Source of the DNA: Streptomyces sp. NK15101
Lineage (GTDB): Bacteria > Actinomycetota > Actinomycetes > Streptomycetales > Streptomycetaceae
Assembly: GCF_020400725.1 (NCBI RefSeq)
Contig: NZ_JAINVG010000002.1
Span: 145,748-209,747, forward strand
Reading direction: 5' to 3'
DNA length: 64,000 nt
Notes under the pieces: generated by a model
The model's input: the letters and a program-made list of their open reading frames with translations, nothing else
Told to the model about the DNA's origin: nothing
Databases searched by the model: none
Made by a program: the position numbers and the translations under genes
Part shown: positions 17,303 through 25,643 of the stretch, piece after piece
Layout: each line of letters opens with the position of its first letter
Numbering within the stretch: the stretch's first letter is position 1

Positions 17303-17951
17303 AGCTCAGGATGATCATCGAGCCCTGGGCGAGGCTCCGAGTCGCCGCCGCGTGCAGTCCCAGCCAGACGTGCCGCTCCCGCGCGAAGGGATGGCCGTCG
17401 TACGGCACGGCCGCGGCAGGCTCCTCCAGGGTGGTGGGCCGATCCGGCGGCAGCGGGGCCGCGGGCGGGTTCGCCGGGTCGATGCCGATCGAGGGCGCCA
17501 CGAACTCCAGCTCCCGCAGCAGCCCGTACGAGGAGCCGAGCGGGCCGCCGCCTTCGAGGAGCTCGTCGTTGGCGAGCGGCACGGGGAAGTCCACCGGCAC
17601 GTAAGCGCCCGCGTGGTCGTAGTGCCAGACCAGGTGGGACTGCTGGGCGGTGGCCTCGAACATCTCCAGGAGCTGCTCGTAGTCCCCGCCGAGCTCGTCG
17701 ACGGGCTCGACCGGCAGCCCGCACATCCGGAGCAGATAGGCGCGGCGCAGGAAGTGCAGGGCCGTGTAGTCGAAACCGGCGACCGGAGCGACGTCCCCGG
17801 AGAGCCCCGGCATGTACGCGTAGACGGGCACGGTCGGCATGCCGGACGCGGTCAGCACGGCGTCGTAGGCGGCTATCTCTTCGGCGAAGGGATTGTCGGG
17901 GCTGTGGCACAGCACGTCGACGAGGGGGACCAGCCACAGGTCACAGGCCAA
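17301..17951 (-). CDS. Hypothetical protein, 216 aa
   Basis: I do not recognise the family. The frame is coding-like throughout, and no ATG or GTG fits the 5' end, so translation probably starts at the TTG at 17951 (about 216 residues). The product is soluble and acidic, with CDLWLVPLVDVLCHSPDNPFAE at the start split over residues 3-24, a HYDHAGAYVPVDFP segment near 110, and many Pro-rich turns. No cofactor or catalytic motif stands out. It is convergent with the SLATT gene and is preceded by the GntR gene, 112 bp away, on the same strand. Confidence 0.65.
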   Translation of the reverse strand: MACDLWLVPLVDVLCHSPDNPFAEEIAAYDAVLTASGMPTVPVYAYMPGLSGDVAPVAGFDYTALHFLRRAYLLRMCGLPVEPVDELGGDYEQLLEMFEATAQQSHLVWHYDHAGAYVPVDFPVPLANDELLEGGGPLGSSYGLLRELEFVAPSIGIDPANPPAAPLPPDRPTTLEEPAAAVPYDGHPFARERHVWLGLHAAATRSLAQGSMIILS

Positions 17952-18063
17952 GGGAGGCTCGCTCTCCGTCAGATGCAGGGACGGCCAGGGTAGTCGGCCG
18001 GGCCGACGACGCCCACCCGTCGATGACCTGCCCCCGCGGGCCCGGCCTCAACCCGACGGGGGC

Positions 18064-18771
18064 TCAGCGGGCCCGCGCCTCCAGGCGGTCGGCCCATTCC
18101 AGCGAGTGCGCGTTGTAGGCCCGGACGAGTGCGACGGCCGCCTCCGCGTCGCCGCGGGTGATCGCGTCGACCAGGTCCACGTGTCCGCTCCACAGCCAGC
18201 CGAGGACGTCCCGCTCGGAGCGCAGGTAGGGCACGGAGAAGACCCAGGCCTGGACGCGGAGCCGGTGCAGGAAGTCGGCGATGTAGTCGTTGGCGGAGAC
18301 GAGGCGGCCCAGCTCGCGCCAGTAGCGGATGTCGTAGCCGATGAGGACGTCGAGGTCCCCGGCGCGGGCGGCGCGGGCGGCGGCCTCGCCCCGGCGGCGG
18401 ACGGAGACGAGCGCGACACCGATGTTGAGGTCGGGCTCCGGGGCGGAGGGCGGCGGGGTCGTCGCGGGGGCGTGGCGGCGGAAGATGCCGTCGACGACGA
18501 GCATCCGGGCCTCGACCATGCCCCGGTAGTCGTCGATCGAGTACTGGTGGACGCGGAAGCCGCGGTGCTGGTCGGAGTCGAGGAGGCCCTGGGCGCAGAG
18601 GTCGACGAGGGCTTCGCGGACGGGCGTCGCGGAGACGCCGTACTGCTCGGCGATCTGTTTGACGGTGAATTCCTCGCCGGGCTGGAGACGGCCTGCGAGC
18701 ACCTCGTCACGGAGCGCGTCCGCGATCTGCTGTCGCAAGGTGTTGCGCGTGACAGCTCCGCTCGCGGGCAT
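18064..18771 (-). CDS. GntR family regulator (FCD type)
   Basis: A 235-residue transcription regulator. The N-terminal winged helix is classical GntR: LRQQIADALRDEVLAGRLQPGEEF, split by residue 15 to 38, then KQIAEQYGVSATPVREALVDL. The C-terminal half is all-helical, as in the FadR/VanR-type FCD domain, with metal or ligand-binding His and Asp/Arg residues (IGYDIRYWRELGRLV, GHVDLVDAI). It follows the aminotransferase gene by 68 bp in the same direction and probably controls that gene in response to its substrate. Confidence 0.87.
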   Translation of the reverse strand: MPASGAVTRNTLRQQIADALRDEVLAGRLQPGEEFTVKQIAEQYGVSATPVREALVDLCAQGLLDSDQHRGFRVHQYSIDDYRGMVEARMLVVDGIFRRHAPATTPPPSAPEPDLNIGVALVSVRRRGEAAARAARAGDLDVLIGYDIRYWRELGRLVSANDYIADFLHRLRVQAWVFSVPYLRSERDVLGWLWSGHVDLVDAITRGDAEAAVALVRAYNAHSLEWADRLEARAR

Positions 18772-18839
18772 GTGGTCGGTCCCCTCCGTACGGTTCCGGA
18801 CACCCTAGTCCAGACGGAGGGGACCTCCCGGTACTGCGG

Positions 18840-20201
18840 TTATGCGGTGTGCTCGTCGGCGACCGCGAGGGCCGCGTCCAGGGCCGCCAGGCCCTCCTTG
18901 GCCTCGGCCTCGGAGACGTTGCAGGCGGGAACGGCGTGGGTGCGGTTCATGTTCACGAAGGGCCACAGGCCCTGCTTCTTCGCCGCGGCGGCGAAGGCGG
19001 CCATCGGCGCGTTGGCCTCGCCCGCCGCGTTGTACGGGACGAGCGGCTCGCGGGTCTCCTTGTTCTTGACGAGGTCGAGCGCCCAGAAGACGCCCGTGCC
19101 GCGGACCTCGCCGACGGACGGGTGGCGCTCGGCGAGCTCGCGCAGGCCGGGGCCGAGGACGGTCTCGCCGATGTGGGCGGCGTGCTCGACGACCTTCTCG
19201 TCGGCCATCACCCGGAGGGTGGCGACGGCGGCGGCGCAGGCCAGCGGGTGACCGGAGTAGGTCAGGCCGCCGGGGTAGGGGCGCTTGTCGAAGGTGGCGG
19301 CGATCTCGGCGCTGATGGCGACGCCGCCGAGCGGCACGTAGCCGGAGTTCACGCCCTTGGCGAAGGTCATCAGGTCGGGGACGACGTCGAAGTGCTCGGC
19401 GGCGAACCACTTGCCGGTGCGGCCGAAGCCGGCCATGACCTCGTCGAGGATGAAGACGATGCCGTACTTGTCGCAGATCTCGCGGACGCCGGCGAGGTAG
19501 CCGGGCGGCGGGGTCATGATGCCGGCGGTGCCGGGCACGGTCTCCAGGATGATCGCGGCGATCGTCGCCGGACCCTCGAAGGCGATCGTGTCCTCCAGGT
19601 GCTGGAGGGCCCGCGCGCTCTCCTCCGCCTCGGTGGTGGCGTAGAAGGGCGAGCGGTAGAGGAACGGCGCCCAGAAGTGCACGACGCCCGCGGAGGCTGT
19701 GTCGGAGGCCCAGCGGCGCGGGTCGCCGGTCAGGTTGATCGCGGTGGAGGTGGCGCCGTGGTACGAGCGGTAGGCGGAGAGCACCTTCGTGCGGCCGGTG
19801 TGCAGCCGGGCCATGCGGACGGCGTTCTCGACGGCCTCGGCGCCGCCGTTGGTGAAGAAGATCTTGTCCAGGTCGCCCGGGGTGCGCTCGGCGATGAGGC
19901 GTGCGGCCTCGGAGCGGACGTCGATGGCGAAGGCGGGCGCGAAGGTCGCGAGCTTACCGGCCTGCTCCTGGACGGCGGCGACGACCTTGGGGTGCTGGTA
20001 GCCGATGTTCGTGTAGACGAGGCCGCTGGTGAAGTCGAGGTAGCGGTTGCCGTCGTAGTCCCAGAAGTACGAACCCTCCGCGCCGGCCACGGCGAGCGGG
20101 TCGATCAGGCCCTGGGCGGACCAGGAGTGGAAGACGTGCGCGCGGTCGGCGGCCTTGACGGCCGCGCCGGCCTGGGGGTCGGGTTCGACATGAGGGGTCA
20201 T
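18840..20201 (-). CDS. Class III PLP-dependent aminotransferase
   Basis: A 453-residue aminotransferase of the omega-amino acid:pyruvate / GABA type, cytoplasmic and PLP-dependent. It starts at the ATG at 20201 (MTPHVEPDP); the frame extends upstream but without coding character. The motifs FTSGLVYTNIGYQHPKV, FTNGGAEAVENAVRMAR, the PLP-pocket YRSYHGAT, ILDEVMAGFGRTG with the cofactor Asp, and the Schiff-base lysine in MTFAKGVNSGYVPLG are present in order. The substrate is not defined by sequence. It pairs with the FCD regulator downstream and is divergent from the membrane protein at 20317. Confidence 0.9.
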   Translation of the reverse strand: MTPHVEPDPQAGAAVKAADRAHVFHSWSAQGLIDPLAVAGAEGSYFWDYDGNRYLDFTSGLVYTNIGYQHPKVVAAVQEQAGKLATFAPAFAIDVRSEAARLIAERTPGDLDKIFFTNGGAEAVENAVRMARLHTGRTKVLSAYRSYHGATSTAINLTGDPRRWASDTASAGVVHFWAPFLYRSPFYATTEAEESARALQHLEDTIAFEGPATIAAIILETVPGTAGIMTPPPGYLAGVREICDKYGIVFILDEVMAGFGRTGKWFAAEHFDVVPDLMTFAKGVNSGYVPLGGVAISAEIAATFDKRPYPGGLTYSGHPLACAAAVATLRVMADEKVVEHAAHIGETVLGPGLRELAERHPSVGEVRGTGVFWALDLVKNKETREPLVPYNAAGEANAPMAAFAAAAKKQGLWPFVNMNRTHAVPACNVSEAEAKEGLAALDAALAVADEHTA

Positions 20202-20316
20202 GGCGTCGAGGGTAAGGAAGCGCAGGTGGGAGGGGCCATGGCCATCTTGTCCACCGAGACCGGGGCGGACCCGACACGTTGCGGGGTGGGGGGCGGACCC
20301 TCCTATGCTGCGCGGC

Positions 20317-21214
20317 ATGTACACGCCCGGTCGCAGCGCCGCCACGACGTTCACCGGCTGGGGAATGCTCCTCAGCGCCTGGGCGGCCGTGCTCGTCTCC
20401 CTCGCGGGGGTCTCCCCGTACCCGCCGCTCGTGGCGCCGCTGGCGCTCGCCGGACTCGCCGTCCTCTTCGCCGCCGCCTGGGCCGTCGCCTCGCACCGGG
20501 CCGGCGCCCGCTCCCGGGACCCGCTGGCCAAGCCGTACCGCGAGACCCGCCGGCCGAACCGTGTCCTGCGGTACGTGCTCGGCTTCGGCATCTCCTTCGC
20601 CACCGCCGCCGCGTTCCTGACGCTCTTCGTCGACAGCAGTGCGTACGGCCGCGAGACCGAGCGCCTGGAGCGCGTCGGGTACGGCGAGTACGAGGTCCCC
20701 GTGGTCCGCCTCGCGGGCGATCCCGTGTTCCACGAGGGCGACGAGGACCGCGATCCGTACTACCTCACCGACCTCGTACTGCGGATCCCGTACGAGTCCG
20801 GCCCGCGCGAGGTCACCGTCCGCGGGCTCTACACCCGTTTCGAGCCGCCCGTGCCCGGCCGCACGAAGGTGGAGGTGTACTTCGCGCCCCGCGACCCGGA
20901 GGTGCCCGTGGTCGAGAACGGCACCCGCGACGGGCGGCTGTTCGGCCTCATCGCCTTCGCGGCCTTGGGCGGCCCGTGGGTCCTGATCGTGGGCGGGGGG
21001 GCTGACGGGCCACATGGACACCGACGACCTCCACCGGCTGCGCCGCTTCGAGCCGGGCGTCCACCTGCCCGCGCTCGGCATCCTCCTCGCGGGCCTGGTC
21101 CTGCTCCTGCCGATGGCCCTGGAGTTCCAGGTGGCGGGCCTCGACCGGCCTCTCGCCCTCCTCGCCGTGCCGGCTCCGGCCCTGGCCCTCACCTGGCTGG
21201 TCAAGCGGGTCTGA
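20317..21214 (+). pseudogene. Multi-pass membrane protein split by a G7 frameshift
   Basis: An open frame starts at the ATG at 20317 with two N-terminal helices (about 10-30 and 33-52), a third near 85-105, and an exported beta-type domain, and enters a fourth helix (LFGLIAFAALGGPWVLIVG). At 20995-21001 a run of seven G shifts the frame. Removing one G joins it to the downstream frame, MDTDDLHRLRRF..., which has two more helices and ends at 21214, giving about 298 residues. Either this is a sequencing or mutational frameshift, or the run is a switch. As sequenced, the first frame continues as Pro/Arg-rich nonsense. The family resembles DUF3592-type membrane proteins only in outline. Confidence 0.72.
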
Positions 21215-21231
21215 AAGGGTTCGGACCGGTT

Positions 21232-21663
21232 TCACCGCGCCCGGACGGCGTACGGGTCGGCGAACAGTTCCGTCACCGCGCTCCGCAGCAGCAGCGGGTG
21301 CACGAAACGGTCCGCGCACGTCGGCGGGCAGCGCCACGCCAGGGGCCAGGTCCGGCCCGTCAGCGCCGGGACCGGCACGTAACTGATGTGCGCCGGGCCC
21401 GCGTTGAGGCGCGTCACCCCGCGCGGCCACGCCCGGCGGGCCGTCGACCCGGGCGGTACGAGGAAATAGACCCCGCGTCGGCCGTTCGCCTCGATGACCA
21501 CCGGCCCCGGGTCCCCGCCCGTCAGCGCCTCCATCCAGTCGGCCAGTCGACGCCCTTCGTCACCGTCCACGCGAACGGCGTCGAATTGCACTCCCGCCTT
21601 ACGGAGTTGGAATCCGGAAACTGGAATCCAATCCACCTTCACTTCCCGATCCTCTTCATTCAC
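21232..21663 (-). CDS. Hypothetical protein linked to XRE/DUF397 locus
   Basis: About 143 residues from a GTG at 21663; the start is uncertain. Coding character is clear in the C-terminal 110 residues: FDAVRVDGDEGRRLADWM, PGPVVIEANGRRGVYFLVPPGS and HISYVPVPALTGRTWPLAWRCPPT. Small proteins with the same flow (VRV..., VYFLVPPG, YVPVPP) occur beside XRE/DUF397 genes in Streptomyces and may relate to primase-polymerase N-terminal domains; this is from memory, not a search. It is divergent from the XRE relic, so it belongs to that locus. The base composition before the start is less GC-rich. Confidence 0.55.
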   Translation of the reverse strand: MNEEDREVKVDWIPVSGFQLRKAGVQFDAVRVDGDEGRRLADWMEALTGGDPGPVVIEANGRRGVYFLVPPGSTARRAWPRGVTRLNAGPAHISYVPVPALTGRTWPLAWRCPPTCADRFVHPLLLRSAVTELFADPYAVRAR

Positions 21664-21820
21664 GAGACCATGTTCCCGCGTCGGCGCCAGCGTTTTCCAC
21701 GACTGCGGCGGGCGCGTCGACAACCCCTTGACCTGCGTCAACGCGCCTCGCGCGCAGTCGAATTCGGCGGGGAGCAGTTGAGACCGATTGAGATCGGTTG
21801 AGTCCGGATGGGGAGCATGA

Positions 21821-22422
21821 ATGGCACGAGCGGAGAGCAGGGAAACGGTCGGCCCCGCGGCCAGGATGGCGGCCACCGTAGCGAAGCGATTGCGACAGAA
21901 GAAGGGGTGGACGCAGGAATGCCTGGGCGCCCGGACGGGTTTCACGGGCGCGGCCGTCAGCGCCATGGAACGGCTCATCCATCCGGTGAGCGACGAGATG
22001 CTCGTCCAGCTCGAACGCGTCCTCGGCGACGGGACGGGCATCTTCGAGGAGATGCGGGAACTCGTGCGGCTGGAGAAACTGCCGGAGCAGTTCCGGGGGT
22101 ACGCGCCGATCGAGCAGAAGGCGGTGGCGCTGTGCCTGTACGCGAACCACGTCGTGCACGGCCTGTTCCAAACGGAGTCGTACGAGCGGGCGTTGATCGC
22201 GGACGGCTATCCGAAGCCGACGCCGGAGCGGCAACTCGACGGTCATCGAGACCCCCACCCACGACCACGTGACGTACCTGGAGATCCAGGGGGATCCTGC
22301 TGATCACCGACCGGGCGAAGGTCAGCACCCACCGGCAGCGGTACGCGAAGATCCGGGCACAGGCCCTGGATCCGCGCAGGTCGCCGGGCTTCATCGAGGA
22401 GTTCGCGGGAGCACGGAGGTGA
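21821..22422 (+). pseudogene. XRE regulator with DUF5753, internally deleted and frameshifted
   Basis: The N-terminus is a clear XRE helix-turn-helix (VAKRLRQKKGWTQECLGART, then AAVSAMERL), followed by the start of a DUF5753 ligand domain (EQFRGYAPIEQKAVALCLYA, HVVHGLFQTESYERALI). After PTPERQLD about 100 residues of the usual domain are missing. The next recognisable piece, VIETPTHDHVTYLEIQGDPAD, is in another frame, and the final piece, LITDRAKVSTHRQRYAKIRAQ, in a third, reaching a stop at 22420-22422. The gene is therefore broken by a deletion plus two frame changes. Normally such proteins regulate, and are paired with, DUF397 proteins, which follow here. Confidence 0.85.
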
Positions 22423-22517
22423 ACGACGCCCCGCACTGGTTCAGGTCCAGCTACAGCGACAGCGGCGGCGGGGGATGCGTCGAAGACACCGTTTCCTTTG
22501 GTTGGCTGGCGCGTTGA
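22419..22517 (+). pseudogene. DUF397 gene, 5' fragment
   Basis: A GTG at 22419 overlaps the XRE stop, the usual spacing for the pair. It encodes 22 residues of DUF397 (PHWFRSSYSDSGGGGCVE) and then loses homology at about 22485, where the insertion-element sequence begins. The frame ends after 32 codons. The second half of the domain is missing. Confidence 0.8.
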
Positions 22518-23347
22518 GCTTGGCGTGGAGGGTCTTGCCGAGCGTCTGGTGCCTGACGAACTGTGGGAGTTGTTCAGACGGGTGGTTCCGGAGACGGTCA
22601 CCCGGCGTCCGCAGGGAGGCGGTCGACGTCGTGCTGGCGACAGGGAAACGCTGGCGGCGATTGTTTTCGTAGCCACGTCGGGCTGCACCTGGCGACAGTT
22701 GCCGCCGGTGTTCGGGCCGTGCCGGCAGACCGTGTACCGGCGGTTTGCCCAGTGGAGCCGCGACCGTGTCCGGGCACAGCTGCACCGCGTGATCCTGGAC
22801 GAGCTTGGCAGTCGCGGAGAGCTCGACTGGTCCCGGTGCGCGATCGACTCTGTGAGTATTCGCGCCACCAAAGGGGGCCCCTGACCGGACCGAATCCGAC
22901 CGACCGCGGCAAGAAAGGGTCGAAGATCCACCTGATCTGTGACCGCAACGGCCTCCCGATCTCGCTCGGCGTCTCGGCCGCCAACACCCATGACATCCTG
23001 GCTCTGCAACCGCTCGTCCAGGGCATCCCGCCGATCGTTCGCGCCGTGGGCCGCGCCGGCGACGACCGGGCAAGCTGCACGCGGACAAGGGATACGACTA
23101 CGACTACCTGCGCCGGTGGCTTCGAGGCCGGGGGATCCAACACCGGATCGCCCGCCGCGGGATCGAGCCCTCCGGTCGCCTGGGCCGCCACGGGTGGGTG
23201 GTGGAGCGGACCGTGTCCTGGCCGGCTGGGTGCCGACGGCTCCACCGCCGCTACGAGCGAAAGTCCGAGCACTTCCTCGGCTTCGCAGGCATAGCCGCCG
23301 CCTTCATCTGCTTCCGACACCCGGCGGCTGCCCGGCACTCTGCCTGA
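22485..23347 (+). mobile_element. IS5-family insertion element, defective
   Basis: The element interrupts the DUF397 gene. Its left end is set by the loss of DUF397 homology near 22485; its right end is taken as the transposase stop at 23345-23347, since the usual C-terminal residues are altered there. I could not find convincing terminal inverted repeats or a target duplication, so the outer boundaries are approximate and the right end may be deleted. Confidence 0.75.
22498..23347 (+). pseudogene. IS5-family transposase, two frame changes
   Basis: Three frames together spell a transposase. Frame A (22498-22884) has VPDELWELFRRVVPET, FVATSGCTWRQLPPVFG and the catalytic-Asp segment DWSRCAIDSVSIRATKGG. 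Frame B, minus one at AAAGGGGGCCCC (22870-22881), gives KKGSKIHLICDRNGLPISLG with the second part of the core. Frame C, again minus one near 23035-23045, gives KLHADKGYDYDYLRRWLRGRG, then RHGWVVERTVSW with the catalytic Glu. The first shift could be programmed slippage, as IS5 relatives use. The second looks like a one-base deletion, so the copy is probably dead. No ATG start is visible. Confidence 0.85.
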
Positions 23348-23599
23348 TCAAATGTGCTCAAGGCCCAGCGCACTCGGAATGTCCCGGATCCAGGCAGCGC
23401 GGTCCGGCTCCGCAGCGGCGACACGATCCAGCGCCTCGATGAACCGCCGACCTTCCCCTGAGTCCATCTTGCCGAGCTCAAAGGCGATCTCTTCCAAGGT
23501 GCTCAACGCCATCTGTGAGTCGGGCCCGACCTTGACGAGATCCTCCAGGGTCGCCACCGCCGCCAAAAGTGCCCGCACCACCTCGTCTCCCTGAAGCAC
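23348..23599 (-). CDS. Small hypothetical protein, 83 aa
   Basis: An 83-residue acidic, helical protein of unknown family, convergent with the transposase remnant. I prefer the GTG at 23599 because GGAGAGG lies about 8 nt before it; a GTG at 23629 would add 10 residues. It reads VVRALLAAVATLEDLVKVG, then TLEEIAFELGKMDSGEGRRF and a C-terminus AAWIRDIPSALGLEHI. There is no membrane segment or cysteine. It lies between the IS relic and a DUF397 remnant, so it may have arrived with the disruption. Its stop directly abuts the transposase stop. Confidence 0.55.
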   Translation of the reverse strand: MLQGDEVVRALLAAVATLEDLVKVGPDSQMALSTLEEIAFELGKMDSGEGRRFIEALDRVAAAEPDRAAWIRDIPSALGLEHI

Positions 23600-23728
23600 G
23601 ACTTCACCCTCTCCAACGCCAGCGATCACGAGGTGATGCTGCCACCCCGCGTGCGTTCAGAACACCTCACGCGCGGCTGATCGACTCACGACACGTCACT
23701 CAGACAGAGCGCCTTCATGTCCCGTTGA

Positions 23729-23944
23729 GCAGGCGCCCACGGTGATCAGCGGGCCAAAAGAAACACCGTCGAAGTCGCCTTCGCCTGGCACAAGTCCTCG
23801 TACAGCGACGACGGCGGCGGCAACTGCGTGGAAGTCGCCGCCTGCCCCCACGCCGTCCACCTCCGGGACTCGAAGGTGCAGGACGGCCCCACGTTCGCCG
23901 TGGAACCGTCCTCGTGGACCGCGTTCGTCGCCTGGCAGGGATGA
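23729..23944 (+). pseudogene. Second DUF397 gene without a start
   Basis: The frame contains an almost complete DUF397 domain: FAWHKSSYSDDGGGNCVEVAA, split over about 21 residues, then HAVHLRDSKVQDGP and WTAFVAWQG before a TGA at 23942. No ATG, GTG or TTG lies between the in-frame TGA at 23726 and the domain. A GTG at 23742 in the next frame would fit a normal start, so a one-base frameshift probably killed it. Tandem DUF397 genes after an XRE gene are usual. This copy is not the other half of the 22419 fragment. Confidence 0.7.
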
Positions 23945-23948
23945 ATCC

Positions 23949-24839
23949 CTAGCAGTACAGGTTCGCCCCCGCGGGCACACCCAGGATCTGGGTGAACTGC
24001 TGGTACTTGGTGACCCGGCTCTGGACCTGGGCCGGGTTGCCGCCGTTGCACTCCAGGCTGCCGTTGATGGCCCAGATGGTCTGGCCGAAGCCGGCGCCGT
24101 TGACCATCGCGTTGTGGGCGGTCATCGTGCCGGGGCCGTTCTGGGTGTTCCAGTACCAGAGGCCCGTCTGCATGGCGACGGCCGGATCCTGCTCGACCCG
24201 CCACGGGTTGTTGAGCAGGTCGATGCCGAGGGCGTCCCCCGCGGCCTTGTAGTTGAAGTTCCAGGAGAGCTGGATGGGACCGCGCCCGTAGTAGGCGGCC
24301 TGACCGGCCGGGCAGCCGTAGGGCCGGGTCGTGTCGCAGTAGTGCGGGTAGTTCGCCGTGTTCTGCTCGACGATGTAGTAGAGCCCGCCCGTCTCGTGGG
24401 AGACGTTCGCGAGGAAGGCCGCGGCCTCCTGCTTCTTCACCGTGTCGCTGCCGGTGGTGGCGAAGCCGGGGTACGACTTGAGGGCGGCGACGAGGCCCGC
24501 GTACGTGTAGAAGGGGCTCCGGTTCGGGAACATCTGGTTGAACTGGGCCTCGGAGACGACGAATCCGGAGGGGCTCGGGTCAGTGCCGCCACCGCCCGTT
24601 CCGCAGACGCCCTCGTCGCGCCAGACGTCGGAGGAGCCGGGGCGCTCGTTCTGGGTCCACCACTTGGCGTACCAGTTGTGGCCGTTGTACGAGGCGGTCA
24701 TGCCGCCCGTGTAGACGCTGGAAGAGTTCCAGGCGGCCACACAGGCGGGGGCGGCGCCCGCCGAGGCGGTGGGGAGGAGTATCGCGAGGCCGACCGCCGT
24801 ACAGAGCGCGGCGATCAGGGTGACCAGCTTGCGCAGCAT
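23949..24839 (-). CDS. Secreted GH19 chitinase with chitin-binding domain
   Basis: A 296-residue exported family 19 chitinase that cleaves chitin, an important carbon and nitrogen source for soil streptomycetes. Residues 1-29 are a signal peptide ending ASAGAA. A chitin-binding domain of the CBM5/12 type follows (VAAWNSSSVYTGGM, HNWYAKWWTQNE). After a Gly/Thr/Pro linker the GH19 domain begins at about residue 90 (GFVVSEAQFNQMFPNR). It has the catalytic Glu in NVSHETGGL, then YYGRGPIQLSWNFNY and WAINGSLECNG. It resembles the single-module chitinases ChiF and ChiG of Streptomyces. Its promoter carries the TGGTCTAGACC repeats described at 24891. Confidence 0.95.
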   Translation of the reverse strand: MLRKLVTLIAALCTAVGLAILLPTASAGAAPACVAAWNSSSVYTGGMTASYNGHNWYAKWWTQNERPGSSDVWRDEGVCGTGGGGTDPSPSGFVVSEAQFNQMFPNRSPFYTYAGLVAALKSYPGFATTGSDTVKKQEAAAFLANVSHETGGLYYIVEQNTANYPHYCDTTRPYGCPAGQAAYYGRGPIQLSWNFNYKAAGDALGIDLLNNPWRVEQDPAVAMQTGLWYWNTQNGPGTMTAHNAMVNGAGFGQTIWAINGSLECNGGNPAQVQSRVTKYQQFTQILGVPAGANLYC

Positions 24840-24890
24840 GCGTCTTCCTTCCGGGTGGGGTCCGGGTGGGAAGCCACAGCGAAGCGCGAT

Positions 24891-24918
24891 TGGTCTGAAC
24901 CTGTCAAGGTCTAGACCA
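24891..24918 (-). promoter_or_regulatory. Chitinase promoter repeats / DasR dre-type site
   Basis: Read leftward, TGGTCTAGACCT (24918-24907) and AGGTTCAGACCA (24902-24891) lie 4 bp apart. They flank and overlap TTGACA (24907-24902), which fits a -35 hexamer. Direct repeats of TGGTCTAGACCT overlapping the -35 are the known signature of Streptomyces chitinase promoters, and the core also matches the DasR responsive element. This predicts induction by chitin oligosaccharides and repression by DasR. Confidence 0.85.
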
Positions 24919-24921
24919 GAA

Positions 24922-24954
24922 AGAGGGCGCTCCGGCCGTACCGGAGCGCCCTCT
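24922..24954 (-). terminator. Hairpin terminator after azoreductase gene
   Basis: AGAGGGCGCTCCGG (24922-24935) and its exact inverse CCGGAGCGCCCTCT (24941-24954) form a 14-bp stem with a 5-nt loop. It lies just past the azoreductase stop at 24972 and would end that leftward transcript before the chitinase promoter. Confidence 0.85.
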
Positions 24955-24971
24955 TCGGACGAACGGGACCG

Positions 24972-25595
24972 CTAGGCGGCCGACTGCACCGCCAGCTCCT
25001 TCGCCAGGGACTCCGCCGTCGCGAGGGACTCCGCGCGGGAGGATTCGAAGAGCGGGACGAGCCCGGCCATCGCCGGAACGTGCGGGGCCAGCGTCAGCTC
25101 GGGGACGATGAAGCTGACGTCCAGGCCGAACACGTCGCCGAGGGCCAGCCGGAGGTAGTTCTCGACGTAGTCCTTGCCGTACTGGGGGGTGCCCTCGCGG
25201 TAGGAGCCGCCGCGGCTGGTCACGACGACGGCCCGCTTGCCGGCGAGCGAGGGGTTCTCGGTGATCGAGGTGCGGCCCACGAGGAAGACGTGATCGAGCC
25301 ACGCCTTCAGGGTGGAGGGGATCGTGTAGTTGTACATCGGCGCACCGAGCAGGATCACGTCCGCCCGCTCGGCCTCCTCGATCAGCCTTCCGCGCAGCGC
25401 GAAGGCGGGCGCCGCGCTGTCGGCGTAGTAGGCGGCGGCGTCCAGGTGCGGGATCGGATCCGCCGCGAGGTCGCGGTAGATCACCGTCCCCTCGGGGTGC
25501 TCCGTCTCCCAGGCCTCGCGGAAGGCGGCGGTGACGGCGCGGGAGTGGGAGTCGTCGCCGTTGAAGGAGGTGTCGATGTGCAGCAGTGTGGCCAT
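24972..25595 (-). CDS. azoR: FMN-dependent NADH-azoreductase / quinone reductase
   Basis: A 207-residue flavodoxin-like reductase of the AzoR family, which transfers electrons from NADH to quinones and azo compounds through FMN. It starts at the ATG at 25595 after AGGAGA. The FMN phosphate loop follows LLHIDTSFNGDDSHSR, the flavin-binding motif GAPMYNYTIPSTLKAWLDH is near 84-102, and TSRGGSYREG near 130 matches the conserved TSRGG. The promoter holds a perfect inverted repeat (25644), probably an operator for a redox-sensing repressor. A terminator follows. Confidence 0.9.
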   Translation of the reverse strand: MATLLHIDTSFNGDDSHSRAVTAAFREAWETEHPEGTVIYRDLAADPIPHLDAAAYYADSAAPAFALRGRLIEEAERADVILLGAPMYNYTIPSTLKAWLDHVFLVGRTSITENPSLAGKRAVVVTSRGGSYREGTPQYGKDYVENYLRLALGDVFGLDVSFIVPELTLAPHVPAMAGLVPLFESSRAESLATAESLAKELAVQSAA

Positions 25596-25643
25596 GGGGA
25601 TCGTCTCCTGGAGTCGCAGGGGCCGGTGGGAGAGATCCTTCTT

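Noticed and set aside
18840..20603. A longer aminotransferase frame beginning near 20603
   Set aside because: The codons before 20201 overlap the divergent membrane gene and are low-complexity; the usual MTP start is at 20201.
22441..23347. Terminal inverted repeats and target duplication of the IS
   Set aside because: Only a 6-bp TTGAGC match was found between the ends, which is too weak to claim.
23742..24914. A rightward 390-codon frame opposite the chitinase gene
   Set aside because: It mirrors the chitinase gene and has no domain; only the GTG at 23742 is of interest as the lost start of the second DUF397.
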